Positions 6,079 through 12,505 of a stretch of DNA of 28,477 nucleotides are shown here, in pieces. Position numbers and translations under genes: made by a program. This DNA comes from JAGOQQ01 sp031973235 (GTDB taxonomy: Bacteria > Patescibacteriota > Minisyncoccia > Phycocordibacterales > UBA9973), in contig DALYDM010000008.1 in NCBI GenBank assembly GCA_031973235.1, forward strand, positions 1 to 28,477, read 5' to 3'. The notes beneath the pieces are model-generated. The model saw nothing but the letters and a program-made list of their open reading frames with translations, was not told the DNA's origin and did not search any database. The stretch's first letter is position 1. Each line of letters starts with the position of its first letter.

Positions 6079-6816
6079 TCAATAGAATGATCTTCTGAAT
6101 CCAACCTGAAAACTATTTGATACGTTATCATGATCACGATATGCTGGCGGTGCGATATTCATTGTACATTGCAACCACACAGGACTCCTCACCATTTTGT
6201 AATATATTCTAGGGCCATACCCTCTCATTGACTCGCTACATGCAGCAATCCAAAATTTTGGATACTCAGTTAGCCTTCTTGAAATCTCGGCACAGTGATA
6301 CATTTCATTCTTTGAATACTCGCAGTAAATTGACATAGAAAATACATCGTTATATTGTTCAACAAACAATCCCGCAGTTTCAACATGACGAAACTTCCCT
6401 CGTCGAGAAAAATAATCTCCTTCATGTGAAGATATAATTCTTTTCCCAAGTAGCACACCAAATGAATAAGAAGTATTATGAACAATACCAATCTTTAATC
6501 GAGTCATTACATCATCACCATAAAATGACCCATTCCACCCAATAAACAAGTGACTTTTTTTTGCTGAGTTGTACGATATATCGTACAACATTTCAAGAGA
6601 CATGGCCGGGTTGAAGAGCAGCACTTGCTTATCCGAACTCGCAGTATAGTCTCTTTTTTCAATTCTTGAAATAAAATTTGTGCACCACATACTTATTCCA
6701 AACGCACATGAGTCATTTGGGTGTTTATTTTGAAGTGACACTAGTTCACTCAACAATTGTGCATGAATAACACAAGGAGATACTCCAAGCAATACGGCGA
6801 GTAGGTACTTTATCAT
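6079..6816 (-). CDS. secreted protein of unknown function, 245 aa
   Basis: An N-terminal signal peptide (MIKYLLAVLLGVSPCVIHA, cleavage likely after residue 19) begins a 245-residue protein that I cannot assign to a family. The mature part is rich in aromatic residues and short alternating hydrophobic strands (HLFIGWNGSFYG, IGIVHNTSYSFGVLLG, FSMSIYCEYS) and ends NSFQVGFRRSFY. This looks like a beta-barrel or beta-sandwich with a terminal aromatic, as in outer-membrane proteins. That would be odd in Patescibacteria, which have a single membrane, so a soluble beta-rich secreted protein is the safer reading. It has its own terminator (6034-6062) and a promoter that overlaps that of the divergent gene at 6891. 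Confidence 0.7.
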   Translation of the reverse strand: MIKYLLAVLLGVSPCVIHAQLLSELVSLQNKHPNDSCAFGISMWCTNFISRIEKRDYTASSDKQVLLFNPAMSLEMLYDISYNSAKKSHLFIGWNGSFYGDDVMTRLKIGIVHNTSYSFGVLLGKRIISSHEGDYFSRRGKFRHVETAGLFVEQYNDVFSMSIYCEYSKNEMYHCAEISRRLTEYPKFWIAACSESMRGYGPRIYYKMVRSPVWLQCTMNIAPPAYRDHDNVSNSFQVGFRRSFY

Positions 6817-6847
6817 AGTGTCTTTAATTTAAATGTTCTTTTATTTA

Positions 6848-6884
6848 AGTGTACCACTTTCACGTTTATTTCAAATGCTATACT
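6848..6884. promoter_or_regulatory. overlapping divergent promoters
   Basis: On the minus strand TTGAAA (6869-6874) and TACACT (6848-6853, 15-base spacer) would serve the secreted protein at 6079-6816. On the plus strand TATACT (6879-6884) lies six bases before the ATG at 6891. The two polymerase sites overlap and could exclude one another. Confidence 0.5.
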
Positions 6885-6890
6885 AGAATC

Positions 6891-7499
6891 ATGGATTTCA
6901 ATACACCACTCTCGAAAAAAGAACTTCGACTATACAAAAAGCTTTCAACACCAGCAAAAATTCAAGATTATTTAAACACACTGAAAAGAAACCATAATGA
7001 AAAAAAAATCATCATGTCGCCACGTGAAGTTATACAATCTCAATCTGCTCACTGTATCGAAGGCGCACTACTTGCATCAAGTATTCTTTGGTACCATGGC
7101 CACACGCCATATATTCTTGACCTTAAAACATCACGCAACATGAAGGATTCTGATCATGTTGTTGCACTGTTTAAACAAAATGGATACTGGGGTGCAATTA
7201 GTAAAACATCACATGCGGTGCTTCGATATCGCGAACCGATATACAAAACAATCCGCGAGCTCGCACTTTCTTATTTCCACGAATATTTTTTAGACAACGG
7301 AACAAAAACACTACGAAGCTACTCAAAACCATTTAATCTTACAACTATTAAATCAGACTGGATAACATCAGAAAAAGATCTTTGGGAAATTGGCGCACTT
7401 CTAGATGAATCTCCTCACTATTCACTAATTCCCTCACACTTAAAAAAGCTAAGGAAAGCTGATGAAATTGAAATTCAAGCAGGAAAATTGATCGAATAA
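6891..7499 (+). CDS. transglutaminase-like cysteine protein of unknown role
   Basis: The 202-residue protein resembles a bacterial family with a transglutaminase/papain-like fold. The motif SAHCIEGALLASSIL holds the likely nucleophile C55, DSDHVVALF the likely H89, and WGAISKTSHAVLRYREPIY followed by LALSYFHEYF is characteristic of the family. No signal peptide or membrane segment is present, so it is cytoplasmic. I start it at 6891 because TATACT ends six bases earlier; a longer frame from 6849 would place this -10 inside the coding region. Family members are mostly annotated as hypothetical, so protease, amidase or non-catalytic roles are all possible. Confidence 0.75.
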   Translation: MDFNTPLSKKELRLYKKLSTPAKIQDYLNTLKRNHNEKKIIMSPREVIQSQSAHCIEGALLASSILWYHGHTPYILDLKTSRNMKDSDHVVALFKQNGYWGAISKTSHAVLRYREPIYKTIRELALSYFHEYFLDNGTKTLRSYSKPFNLTTIKSDWITSEKDLWEIGALLDESPHYSLIPSHLKKLRKADEIEIQAGKLIE

Positions 7500-7529
7500 T
7501 TTCATCTTTTAATGCAGTAAAGATAGGTG

Positions 7530-7535
7530 TATACT
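7530..7535 (+). promoter_or_regulatory. -10 element for the DUF2231-rsmE-uppP operon
   Basis: TATACT lies eight bases upstream of the ATG at 7544 with no ribosome-binding site between. It predicts a leaderless first cistron. The -35 is poor. Confidence 0.5.
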
Positions 7536-7543
7536 TACAAAAT

Positions 7544-8068
7544 ATGAATATACATCCAATTTTTGTGCATTTTCCGATTGCACTATTAACTGTGTATGGT
7601 TTTTTAGAATTAATTAGATTTAATAAGATTGTTAGCACTTCATGGTTTGAGTATGTGAAAGGTGCATTTGTGATCATTGGGGCACTCACTTCATCATTTG
7701 CGCTACAAACAGGAGAACTTGCCGAACACGCATACAAAAGTGCAGACACTCGTATACTTATAAATACCCATGCAAACTGGGCAAGTTTTGCATCGGGTAT
7801 TTTCGCCTTACTTGCAGTGGTATATGTACTTAATTTCATTTCAAAAAGTTCATTTCAAGAAAGGATTCAGAATTCGGTTATTGGACCTCTTTGGAGAGTA
7901 CTACTTAAAATATCTGACTCACTTTATTCATCCGCCTGGTTTATGATGACGGCATCGTTTGTTGGAATTGTTGCAATCACCATTACTGGAGGACTTGGCG
8001 GGGCTATTGTATATGGTCCTGATGTTGACCCGGTTGTTAAGATTATCTACACTCTTCTAATACACTAA
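7544..8068 (+). CDS. DUF2231 family membrane protein
   Basis: The 174-residue protein opens with MNIHPIFVHFPIALLTVYGFLE, the conserved start of DUF2231 proteins. It has four predicted membrane helices (about residues 10-24, 42-57, 78-100 and 130-155), and its N-terminal HP and VHFP histidines could be redox or metal ligands as proposed for relatives. GELAEHAYKSADTRILINTHANWA after helix 2 is also typical of the family. The molecular function is not known. It is the first gene of a tight plus-strand group: rsmE begins 12 bases after its stop and uppP 3 bases after rsmE. Confidence 0.85.
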   Translation: MNIHPIFVHFPIALLTVYGFLELIRFNKIVSTSWFEYVKGAFVIIGALTSSFALQTGELAEHAYKSADTRILINTHANWASFASGIFALLAVVYVLNFISKSSFQERIQNSVIGPLWRVLLKISDSLYSSAWFMMTASFVGIVAITITGGLGGAIVYGPDVDPVVKIIYTLLIH

Positions 8069-8080
8069 GCACTTAATGAT

Positions 8081-8770
8081 ATGAAGATTCATCGCTTTCT
8101 CTATCCACATACTCTTAAAGGTGATTTGCATACTATTACAGACAAAGTACTCGTGCATCAAATTTCACGAGTACTAAAACTCAAAAATGGTGAGCACATT
8201 GAATTGTTTGATGGTAGTGGCATATGTACGGAAGTTCAAATTGCATCGCTTTCAAAAAACGAAGCAGTTGTGACTGTAATTAAAACATCTGCAATTAAGA
8301 AACCTTCAAAATCTGTTGCTCTATTCTTTTCTATTTTAAAAAACATACATACAGAACTTGCAGTCGAAAAGGCAGTTGAAATTGGTGTATCAGAAATAGT
8401 TCCTATTATTTCCGCCCGAACAATCAAAACAGGTTTCAAAAGACCGCGAATCGAATCAATAATCAAAGAAGCAACCGAACAATCTGGTCGTGCATATTTG
8501 CCACATCTTCATGACACTATGAATTTTGAGAGTGCACTTGATTTTGCAAAAAATCACTTTAAACGCACAGTATTGTTCGACCCAAAAGGTACATTATTTC
8601 AAAGTGGAAAAGAAACTTCTGTCGCAGTGTTCATTGGGCCAGAAGGTGGATTCACAGATAAAGAGATACTGACCGCGCAATCAAAAGGAATTGAGGTGTG
8701 CTCCCTTCCTACTCATATTCTTCGTGGAGAAACTGCAGCTATTATTAGTGTCTATTCAGCACTACTTTAA
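8081..8770 (+). CDS. rsmE: 16S rRNA (uracil(1498)-N(3))-methyltransferase RsmE
   Basis: RsmE methylates N3 of U1498 in helix 44 of 16S rRNA, in the assembled 30S subunit, using S-adenosylmethionine. The 229-residue protein has the usual two parts: an N-terminal PUA-like RNA-binding domain (about 1-70, with HQISRVLKLKNGEHIELFDG) and a SPOUT methyltransferase domain with a trefoil knot. Signature motifs are AVEKAVEIGVSEIVPI (about 94-109), EATEQSGRAYLP (130-141), IGPEGGFTDKE (185-195) and ILRGETAAI (213-221). Its length is slightly below the usual 240-250. It lies between the DUF2231 gene and uppP in an apparent operon. I see no ribosome-binding site. Confidence 0.95.
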   Translation: MKIHRFLYPHTLKGDLHTITDKVLVHQISRVLKLKNGEHIELFDGSGICTEVQIASLSKNEAVVTVIKTSAIKKPSKSVALFFSILKNIHTELAVEKAVEIGVSEIVPIISARTIKTGFKRPRIESIIKEATEQSGRAYLPHLHDTMNFESALDFAKNHFKRTVLFDPKGTLFQSGKETSVAVFIGPEGGFTDKEILTAQSKGIEVCSLPTHILRGETAAIISVYSALL

Positions 8771-8773
8771 AAT

Positions 8774-9541
8774 ATGATGACTTTTTTTGATTCAATAATA
8801 CTTGGTATCGTTGAAGGAATTACAGAATTTCTTCCGATTTCTTCTACTGGCCACTTAATGATAACAAGTAGACTGCTCAACATCACCACTTCATCATTTT
8901 CAACTACATTTGAAATCGCGATTCAAAGTGGAGCGATGCTTGCCGTGCTTATTCTCTATGCAAAAAGGATTCTTGCACACAAAGAACTAATACCGAAAAT
9001 TGCAATTGCGTTTCTTCCAACACTCACAGCAGGTCTAGTACTATATCCATTTGTAAAAGAATACTTACTTGGAAATGTAACTATTGTATTTTATGCATTA
9101 ATCATAGGAGGAATACTTATGTTGATCATCGAACGTTTTTACCGCACAAAAGAAGAACGTTCACTCGAAAGCATTACCTACAAAGAATCACTTTTACTCG
9201 GATCACTTCAAATTCTTGCACTCATCCCAGGTGTCTCGCGATCTGGCGCCACAATTATCGGCGGAATGTCTTTTTCATTTCCTCGAAAGTTCTTAATTGA
9301 ATTTTCCTTTTTACTTGCAATCCCAACAATACTCGGTGCGACTGCATATGATCTTTATAAAAATCATTCAGAGATTTCAACAAACGAAATCGGTTTACTG
9401 GTTTCAGGTGGAATTGTTTCAGGAATAGTTGCATACATAGTCATGAAAAAATTACTACGGTACTTAGAGCATCATACTTTCAATTCATTTGCCTTGTATC
9501 GAATTTTACTTGGAATACTCGGCATACTTTACTTCACATAA
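8774..9541 (+). CDS. uppP: undecaprenyl-diphosphatase UppP/BacA
   Basis: UppP removes one phosphate from undecaprenyl diphosphate at the membrane, recycling the lipid carrier for peptidoglycan and surface glycan synthesis; extra copies give bacitracin resistance. The 255-residue polytopic protein has the expected motifs: VEGITEFLPISSTGHL (13-28, with glutamates E14 and E18 and the PISSTGH loop) and IPGVSRSGATIIGG (151-164, with R156 as the catalytic arginine). About seven to eight membrane helices are apparent. The first two codons are both ATG, so the start may be 8774 or 8777. It is the last gene of the DUF2231-rsmE-uppP group and is followed at once by a terminator. Confidence 0.96.
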   Translation: MMTFFDSIILGIVEGITEFLPISSTGHLMITSRLLNITTSSFSTTFEIAIQSGAMLAVLILYAKRILAHKELIPKIAIAFLPTLTAGLVLYPFVKEYLLGNVTIVFYALIIGGILMLIIERFYRTKEERSLESITYKESLLLGSLQILALIPGVSRSGATIIGGMSFSFPRKFLIEFSFLLAIPTILGATAYDLYKNHSEISTNEIGLLVSGGIVSGIVAYIVMKKLLRYLEHHTFNSFALYRILLGILGILYFT

Positions 9542-9570
9542 AAACACCTCGCACTGCGAGGTGTTTTTAT
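9540..9570. terminator. bidirectional terminator between uppP and a convergent gene
   Basis: Arms AAAAACACCTCGCA and TGCGAGGTGTTTTT form a long perfect hairpin with A-runs and T-runs on both sides, serving uppP on the plus strand and the gene at 9599-10018 on the minus strand. Confidence 0.9.
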
Positions 9571-9598
9571 GAGTGTATGGTCGTGAGTAATTATTATA

Positions 9599-10018
9599 TT
9601 AGAGAGTTGCTCCTACGACATCCATAGCTGTAGTGTCAGTTACGGGTGCGCCGCATGCAATACGATCAGCCTTAAACGTATTCCATGCAGTTTGTCGAGC
9701 AGTCTTCATGGTAGTATGTGCAGATTTTGCATCTGTACGATATGTTGTCCATGCTGACTTACGAGCTTCATTGCGAGTAGTTTTATCTTCAATCTTCCAT
9801 GCATCCACAAGTGCTGTTTTGCGAGTGCTGTGAATCTTTGATATTGATGAACTAAATCCATCAACCGCAGAAATAATAGAAGTCTCTCGCTTTTCAACTG
9901 CACTTTGCATGCATGAAAGCATGGTTGATGGTGTAGTTGATGAAGTTTGAGCAAATGCTGGTGCAGTGATTCCAAGCACCATTAGACCCAAAGTCGAGTA
10001 TGCAAGTAGTTTTTTCAT
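9599..10018 (-). CDS. small secreted helical protein, 139 aa
   Basis: A clear signal peptide (MKKLLAYSTLGLMVLGITAPAFA, cleavage after residue 23) precedes a mature part of about 116 residues. It is rich in Ser, Thr, Ala, Lys and Arg, with repeated pieces such as ARKSAWTTYRTDAKSAHTT and ARQTAWNTFKADR. The pattern fits a long amphipathic helical hairpin with a tandem duplication of about 18-20 residues. Two cysteines, C36 and C122, sit near the ends of the mature chain and could form a disulfide. Small secreted proteins of this appearance are common in Patescibacteria and uncharacterised. The upstream region holds a 7-base inverted repeat at 10038-10063. Confidence 0.7.
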   Translation of the reverse strand: MKKLLAYSTLGLMVLGITAPAFAQTSSTTPSTMLSCMQSAVEKRETSIISAVDGFSSSISKIHSTRKTALVDAWKIEDKTTRNEARKSAWTTYRTDAKSAHTTMKTARQTAWNTFKADRIACGAPVTDTTAMDVVGATL

Positions 10019-10037
10019 AATAAAAAGTTATTAATAA

Positions 10038-10063
10038 GTAAGCATCACAATCATGTTGCTTAC
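10038..10063 (-). repeat. inverted repeat upstream of the small secreted protein
   Basis: GTAAGCA-N12-TGCTTAC is a perfect 7-base inverted repeat 20 bases before the ATG at 10018. It may be an operator or a hairpin in the mRNA leader. Confidence 0.45.
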
Positions 10064-10111
10064 ATACATTATGACGCATAGAAAACAATTATGTGACATT
10101 GACAGAAAAAT

Positions 10112-10142
10112 AAAAAAACGGCGTGACTTTCGTCATCGCCGC
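10112..10142 (-). terminator. intrinsic terminator of the lipoprotein gene
   Basis: On the minus strand CGGCG, ATGAC, GAAA, GTCA and CGCCG form a stem with one bulge and a GAAA loop, followed by seven T residues. It lies about 60 bases past the lipoprotein stop codon. Confidence 0.85.
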
Positions 10143-10147
10143 TTATT

Positions 10148-10194
10148 ACACCGAGGGCCTACTTGAACCTTAAACCTCTGCACTACCCTGGTGT
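10148..10194. repeat. structured element in the lipoprotein 3' untranslated region
   Basis: ACACC-AGGG (148-157 of the 10 kb block) pairs with CCCT-GGTGT (10186-10194) with one bulged G, enclosing a 28-base loop. On the minus strand the loop contains tRNA-like pieces (GGTAGTGC and GGTTCAAGT), but no anticodon arm can be drawn. Its role is unknown. Confidence 0.4.
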
Positions 10195-10200
10195 TTTCTT

Positions 10201-10914
10201 TTAGTTCGGATCGACACTTTCGATCTTAATCTTTTTTTGTGGTTGCAACAGCGGATTTGACTGTTGCTGAACTGGCTCATTCTGTTGCTCGTTCATTTGT
10301 GTTCCGTCTGAAGGTTCTTGTAGTTGGACACTACCGTTCACTTCCAAACCTGAAGCCGAAAATGAATTTTGCCCAGAAGATGTACGCTCTTTGAATTTAA
10401 TCACAAGAACTACATCAAGGTCACTTGGAGTGTATTTCACGTTGCTGTACGGAATTACTCCATTTTTTGTCACAATTCTGTAGCTTCCGTTTCCAATTGC
10501 TGAAAACTGAATTGGTGGACCAATGTTTCCATCAGCTCCATCGTGGAACTGAACCATCAATGTGGCACCATCAGAACGAACCACTTTACCTTTGATTTTG
10601 TCTTTGAACTTTATAATCGTCCCTAAAGACACCTTCTGAAGTACCAGCGTCCCATCCTCAACAAGTGTTGATTCTGAGTAACCCGTCGCAGTCAATTGAA
10701 ACGCCTTTGAAGCGAACATTTGAATTGTTGAAAGTTGTACAGCACTCAACTTTAAGCCTTTTACATGCTGTTCGTAGCTTAATTCTACAAACACTTCTTT
10801 TGAATCCTGTTGTGTTGTACCTTTTTCAGACACTTGCGCAGTCTTTTGAGATGCGCATCCTGCAAAAAGAATACCAAACAGCAAGAGTCCTGAAATGATC
10901 AAGTTTTTCATCAT
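10201..10914 (-). CDS. predicted lipoprotein, 237 aa
   Basis: An N-terminal signal peptide ends in a lipobox, ILFAGC, with lipidation expected on C19 counting from the first ATG. This would anchor the protein on the outer face of the membrane. The mature region has a Ser/Thr/Gln linker, a central part with EDGTLVLQKVSLGTIIKFKDKIKGKV resembling a small beta-barrel, and a Gln- and Pro-rich disordered tail (EPVQQQSNPLLQPQKK). I do not recognise the family. A near-perfect promoter at 10940-10967 and a terminator at 10112-10142 suggest a single-gene transcript. Two ATGs are adjacent, and either may be used. Confidence 0.75.
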   Translation of the reverse strand: MMKNLIISGLLLFGILFAGCASQKTAQVSEKGTTQQDSKEVFVELSYEQHVKGLKLSAVQLSTIQMFASKAFQLTATGYSESTLVEDGTLVLQKVSLGTIIKFKDKIKGKVVRSDGATLMVQFHDGADGNIGPPIQFSAIGNGSYRIVTKNGVIPYSNVKYTPSDLDVVLVIKFKERTSSGQNSFSASGLEVNGSVQLQEPSDGTQMNEQQNEPVQQQSNPLLQPQKKIKIESVDPN

Positions 10915-10939
10915 CTTTTGATTTATGTTGTTTTAATCA

Positions 10940-10967
10940 ATTATATATTAATATATAAATTTGTCAA
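10940..10967 (-). promoter_or_regulatory. sigma70-type promoter of the lipoprotein gene
   Basis: A perfect TTGACA (10962-10967), 16-base spacer and perfect TATAAT (10940-10945) on the minus strand give a leader of about 19 bases. Confidence 0.8.
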
Positions 10968-10993
10968 TACTATAACAATCTGACCAATATACA

Positions 10994-11020
10994 GAAAAAA
11001 GCCCCCTTTCGGGGGGGCTA
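10994..11020 (-). terminator. intrinsic terminator of the 11025-11816 gene
   Basis: On the minus strand AGCCCCC and GGGGGCT form a GC-rich stem followed by six T residues, five bases after the stop codon. Confidence 0.88.
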
Positions 11021-11024
11021 CTAG

Positions 11025-11816
11025 CTAGTTCAAACGAAGATTGTCAGGGTAGGAATCAATTTTGTATATAAAATACGAGTTTGATTCCATTCTTACACTC
11101 AATTCTGCACCGGAGAGCAGATGTCCTTCTACGGTAACCTTGTCTCTCATCATCTTTTCAAAAAATGACGGGAAAGTAATTCTTGGAACCATGTCTTTCA
11201 GGACATCATATCCTGGACTGTTTGGTTTTTTGTACCTAAGAATTCGCTCCACTGGAAAGTCTGGCATAAACGCCTCGACTCCGCTTACTTTCCTTGCATA
11301 TGCAAAGAAAATTATTTCAAGAGGTGAAAGCAATTGAAGCTTTTTGTTTGACAACACACCTGAAAGTGAAGTTGAAAGATTTTTTGGTGTAAGAAATGAT
11401 TCAAGTGATTGAACTTCATTAATTACACTATGACCTTTTTGTATATCCTCAGAAATCTCCTCAATAAGCTTAAGTTCTTCGCAGTATTTGTCATTCATAG
11501 TGATTCCAACAAACTCAAAACTCCATTTTCGTGGAATTTTTCCTGCCCTGCTTTCATCAAGAGCATTCGCTAAAATCTCTCGAACAATTCCTGGACCAAG
11601 CAGTGAAGAATCGAAATTGACTTTCTTAAGAATTTTTTCTGGGGGTACATCCAGATCCACCACAATGGTTTTTCTTTTTCCGCCTTTTAAAATTTCTAGT
11701 GAGTGTGTCCGATACAAAATGCTGTTTTTTACCATTTGCATCGATTTTTCAAGTTTTTTTTCTTGTGCGGTCTGTGTCTTCGCCATATTTTTTTGTTTAA
11801 GGTTCATTTCCTGCAT
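11025..11816 (-). CDS. hypothetical protein, about 263 aa
   Basis: I do not recognise this soluble protein. The N-terminus is highly charged (LKQKN, AQEKKLEKSMQ). The body has VDLDVPPEKILKKV, LLGPGIVREILANALDESRAGKIP and a C-terminal beta-rich stretch ending DSYPDNLRLN. No signal peptide or membrane segment is seen. The start is uncertain: the promoter at 11831-11859 predicts transcription from about 11824, so the first usable ATG is at 11814-11816, with others at 11805-11807 and 11784-11786. It follows rnhB on the same strand but has its own promoter, whose -35 begins within ten bases of the rnhB stop. Confidence 0.65.
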   Translation of the reverse strand: MQEMNLKQKNMAKTQTAQEKKLEKSMQMVKNSILYRTHSLEILKGGKRKTIVVDLDVPPEKILKKVNFDSSLLGPGIVREILANALDESRAGKIPRKWSFEFVGITMNDKYCEELKLIEEISEDIQKGHSVINEVQSLESFLTPKNLSTSLSGVLSNKKLQLLSPLEIIFFAYARKVSGVEAFMPDFPVERILRYKKPNSPGYDVLKDMVPRITFPSFFEKMMRDKVTVEGHLLSGAELSVRMESNSYFIYKIDSYPDNLRLN

Positions 11817-11830
11817 TTTACAGGGATTAA

Positions 11831-11859
11831 AATATAACAAATATATGTATATTTGTCAA
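11831..11859 (-). promoter_or_regulatory. promoter of the 11025-11816 gene
   Basis: TTGACA (11854-11859), a 17-base spacer and TATATT (11831-11836) lie just beyond the rnhB stop codon and fix the start of the downstream gene at or after 11816. Confidence 0.7.
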
Positions 11860-11863
11860 CAAA

Positions 11864-12466
11864 TCACTGTGGAATTCTTTTAAGAAATGTCACCCTGTGT
11901 TCTTTTGAAAGTCCGTGTTTTCGAATTTTAGACATATGATGCTGTGTACCATAACCCTTATGCTTCCAAAAGTCATATTTAGGATATTTTTTTGAAATTC
12001 GTATCATGTGCGCATCTCGTACAACCTTCGCACATATTGACGCAAGTGAAATAACTCGAATTTTTTCATCTCCTTTAATGATTGTTTTTTGAATAGTGAA
12101 TTGCTCCGGAGCTTTAAGTGACCCATCAAGATAAACCACAGAATTCAATGGGACACAAAGTTCTTTCAGACCAGAAAATATAAGTTCTTTAATGACAACT
12201 GCAATTCCCTTCTTGTCTATCAATTGTGCACTTCCCAACTTAACAACAAAATCAACTTTCCCCATTTTTTTCCATTTTTCTATCTCAGAAAACCATTCTT
12301 CACGCATTTTTTCAGAAAGCGCCTTAGAATCTCTGAGTTTGAGTTTTTTACTCTTTGGTCGAAGTAGTGAGTTATTTTTTATAACAAAAATCCCGACAGC
12401 AACAGGTCCTGCCACCGGCCCTCTTCCGGCCTCATCAATACCCACTATGTACGAGGATTTGTCCAT
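11864..12466 (-). CDS. rnhB: ribonuclease HII
   Basis: RNase HII nicks RNA-DNA hybrids at the ribonucleotide junction, removing misincorporated ribonucleotides and primer remnants. The 200-residue protein has the four acidic catalytic residues of the family: D11 and E12 in GIDEAGRGPVAG, D114 in VYLDGS, and D151 in VVRDAHM. Conserved RDSKALSEKMREEW and KHKGYGTQHHM follow the expected order. I start it at the ATG at 12464-12466, which gives the normal N-terminus (MDKSSYIVGIDEAG). A longer frame to 12544 would run through the divergent dnaE promoter and start codon. A TAGTAT -10 (12474-12479) lies seven bases upstream, so the mRNA is probably leaderless. Confidence 0.95.
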   Translation of the reverse strand: MDKSSYIVGIDEAGRGPVAGPVAVGIFVIKNNSLLRPKSKKLKLRDSKALSEKMREEWFSEIEKWKKMGKVDFVVKLGSAQLIDKKGIAVVIKELIFSGLKELCVPLNSVVYLDGSLKAPEQFTIQKTIIKGDEKIRVISLASICAKVVRDAHMIRISKKYPKYDFWKHKGYGTQHHMSKIRKHGLSKEHRVTFLKRIPQ

Positions 12467-12473
12467 ATAATCT

Positions 12474-12496
12474 ATACTACATTCATTTGCTATACT
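12474..12496. promoter_or_regulatory. back-to-back -10 elements of rnhB and dnaE
   Basis: TAGTAT on the minus strand (12474-12479) serves rnhB and TATACT on the plus strand (12491-12496) serves dnaE. Only 39 bases separate the two start codons, so the polymerase footprints must overlap. Confidence 0.6.
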
Positions 12497-12505
12497 ATGC
12501 ACTAT

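Noticed and set aside
6849..6890. N-terminal extension of the transglutaminase-like protein
   Set aside because: It contains the TATACT promoter element six bases before the inner ATG.
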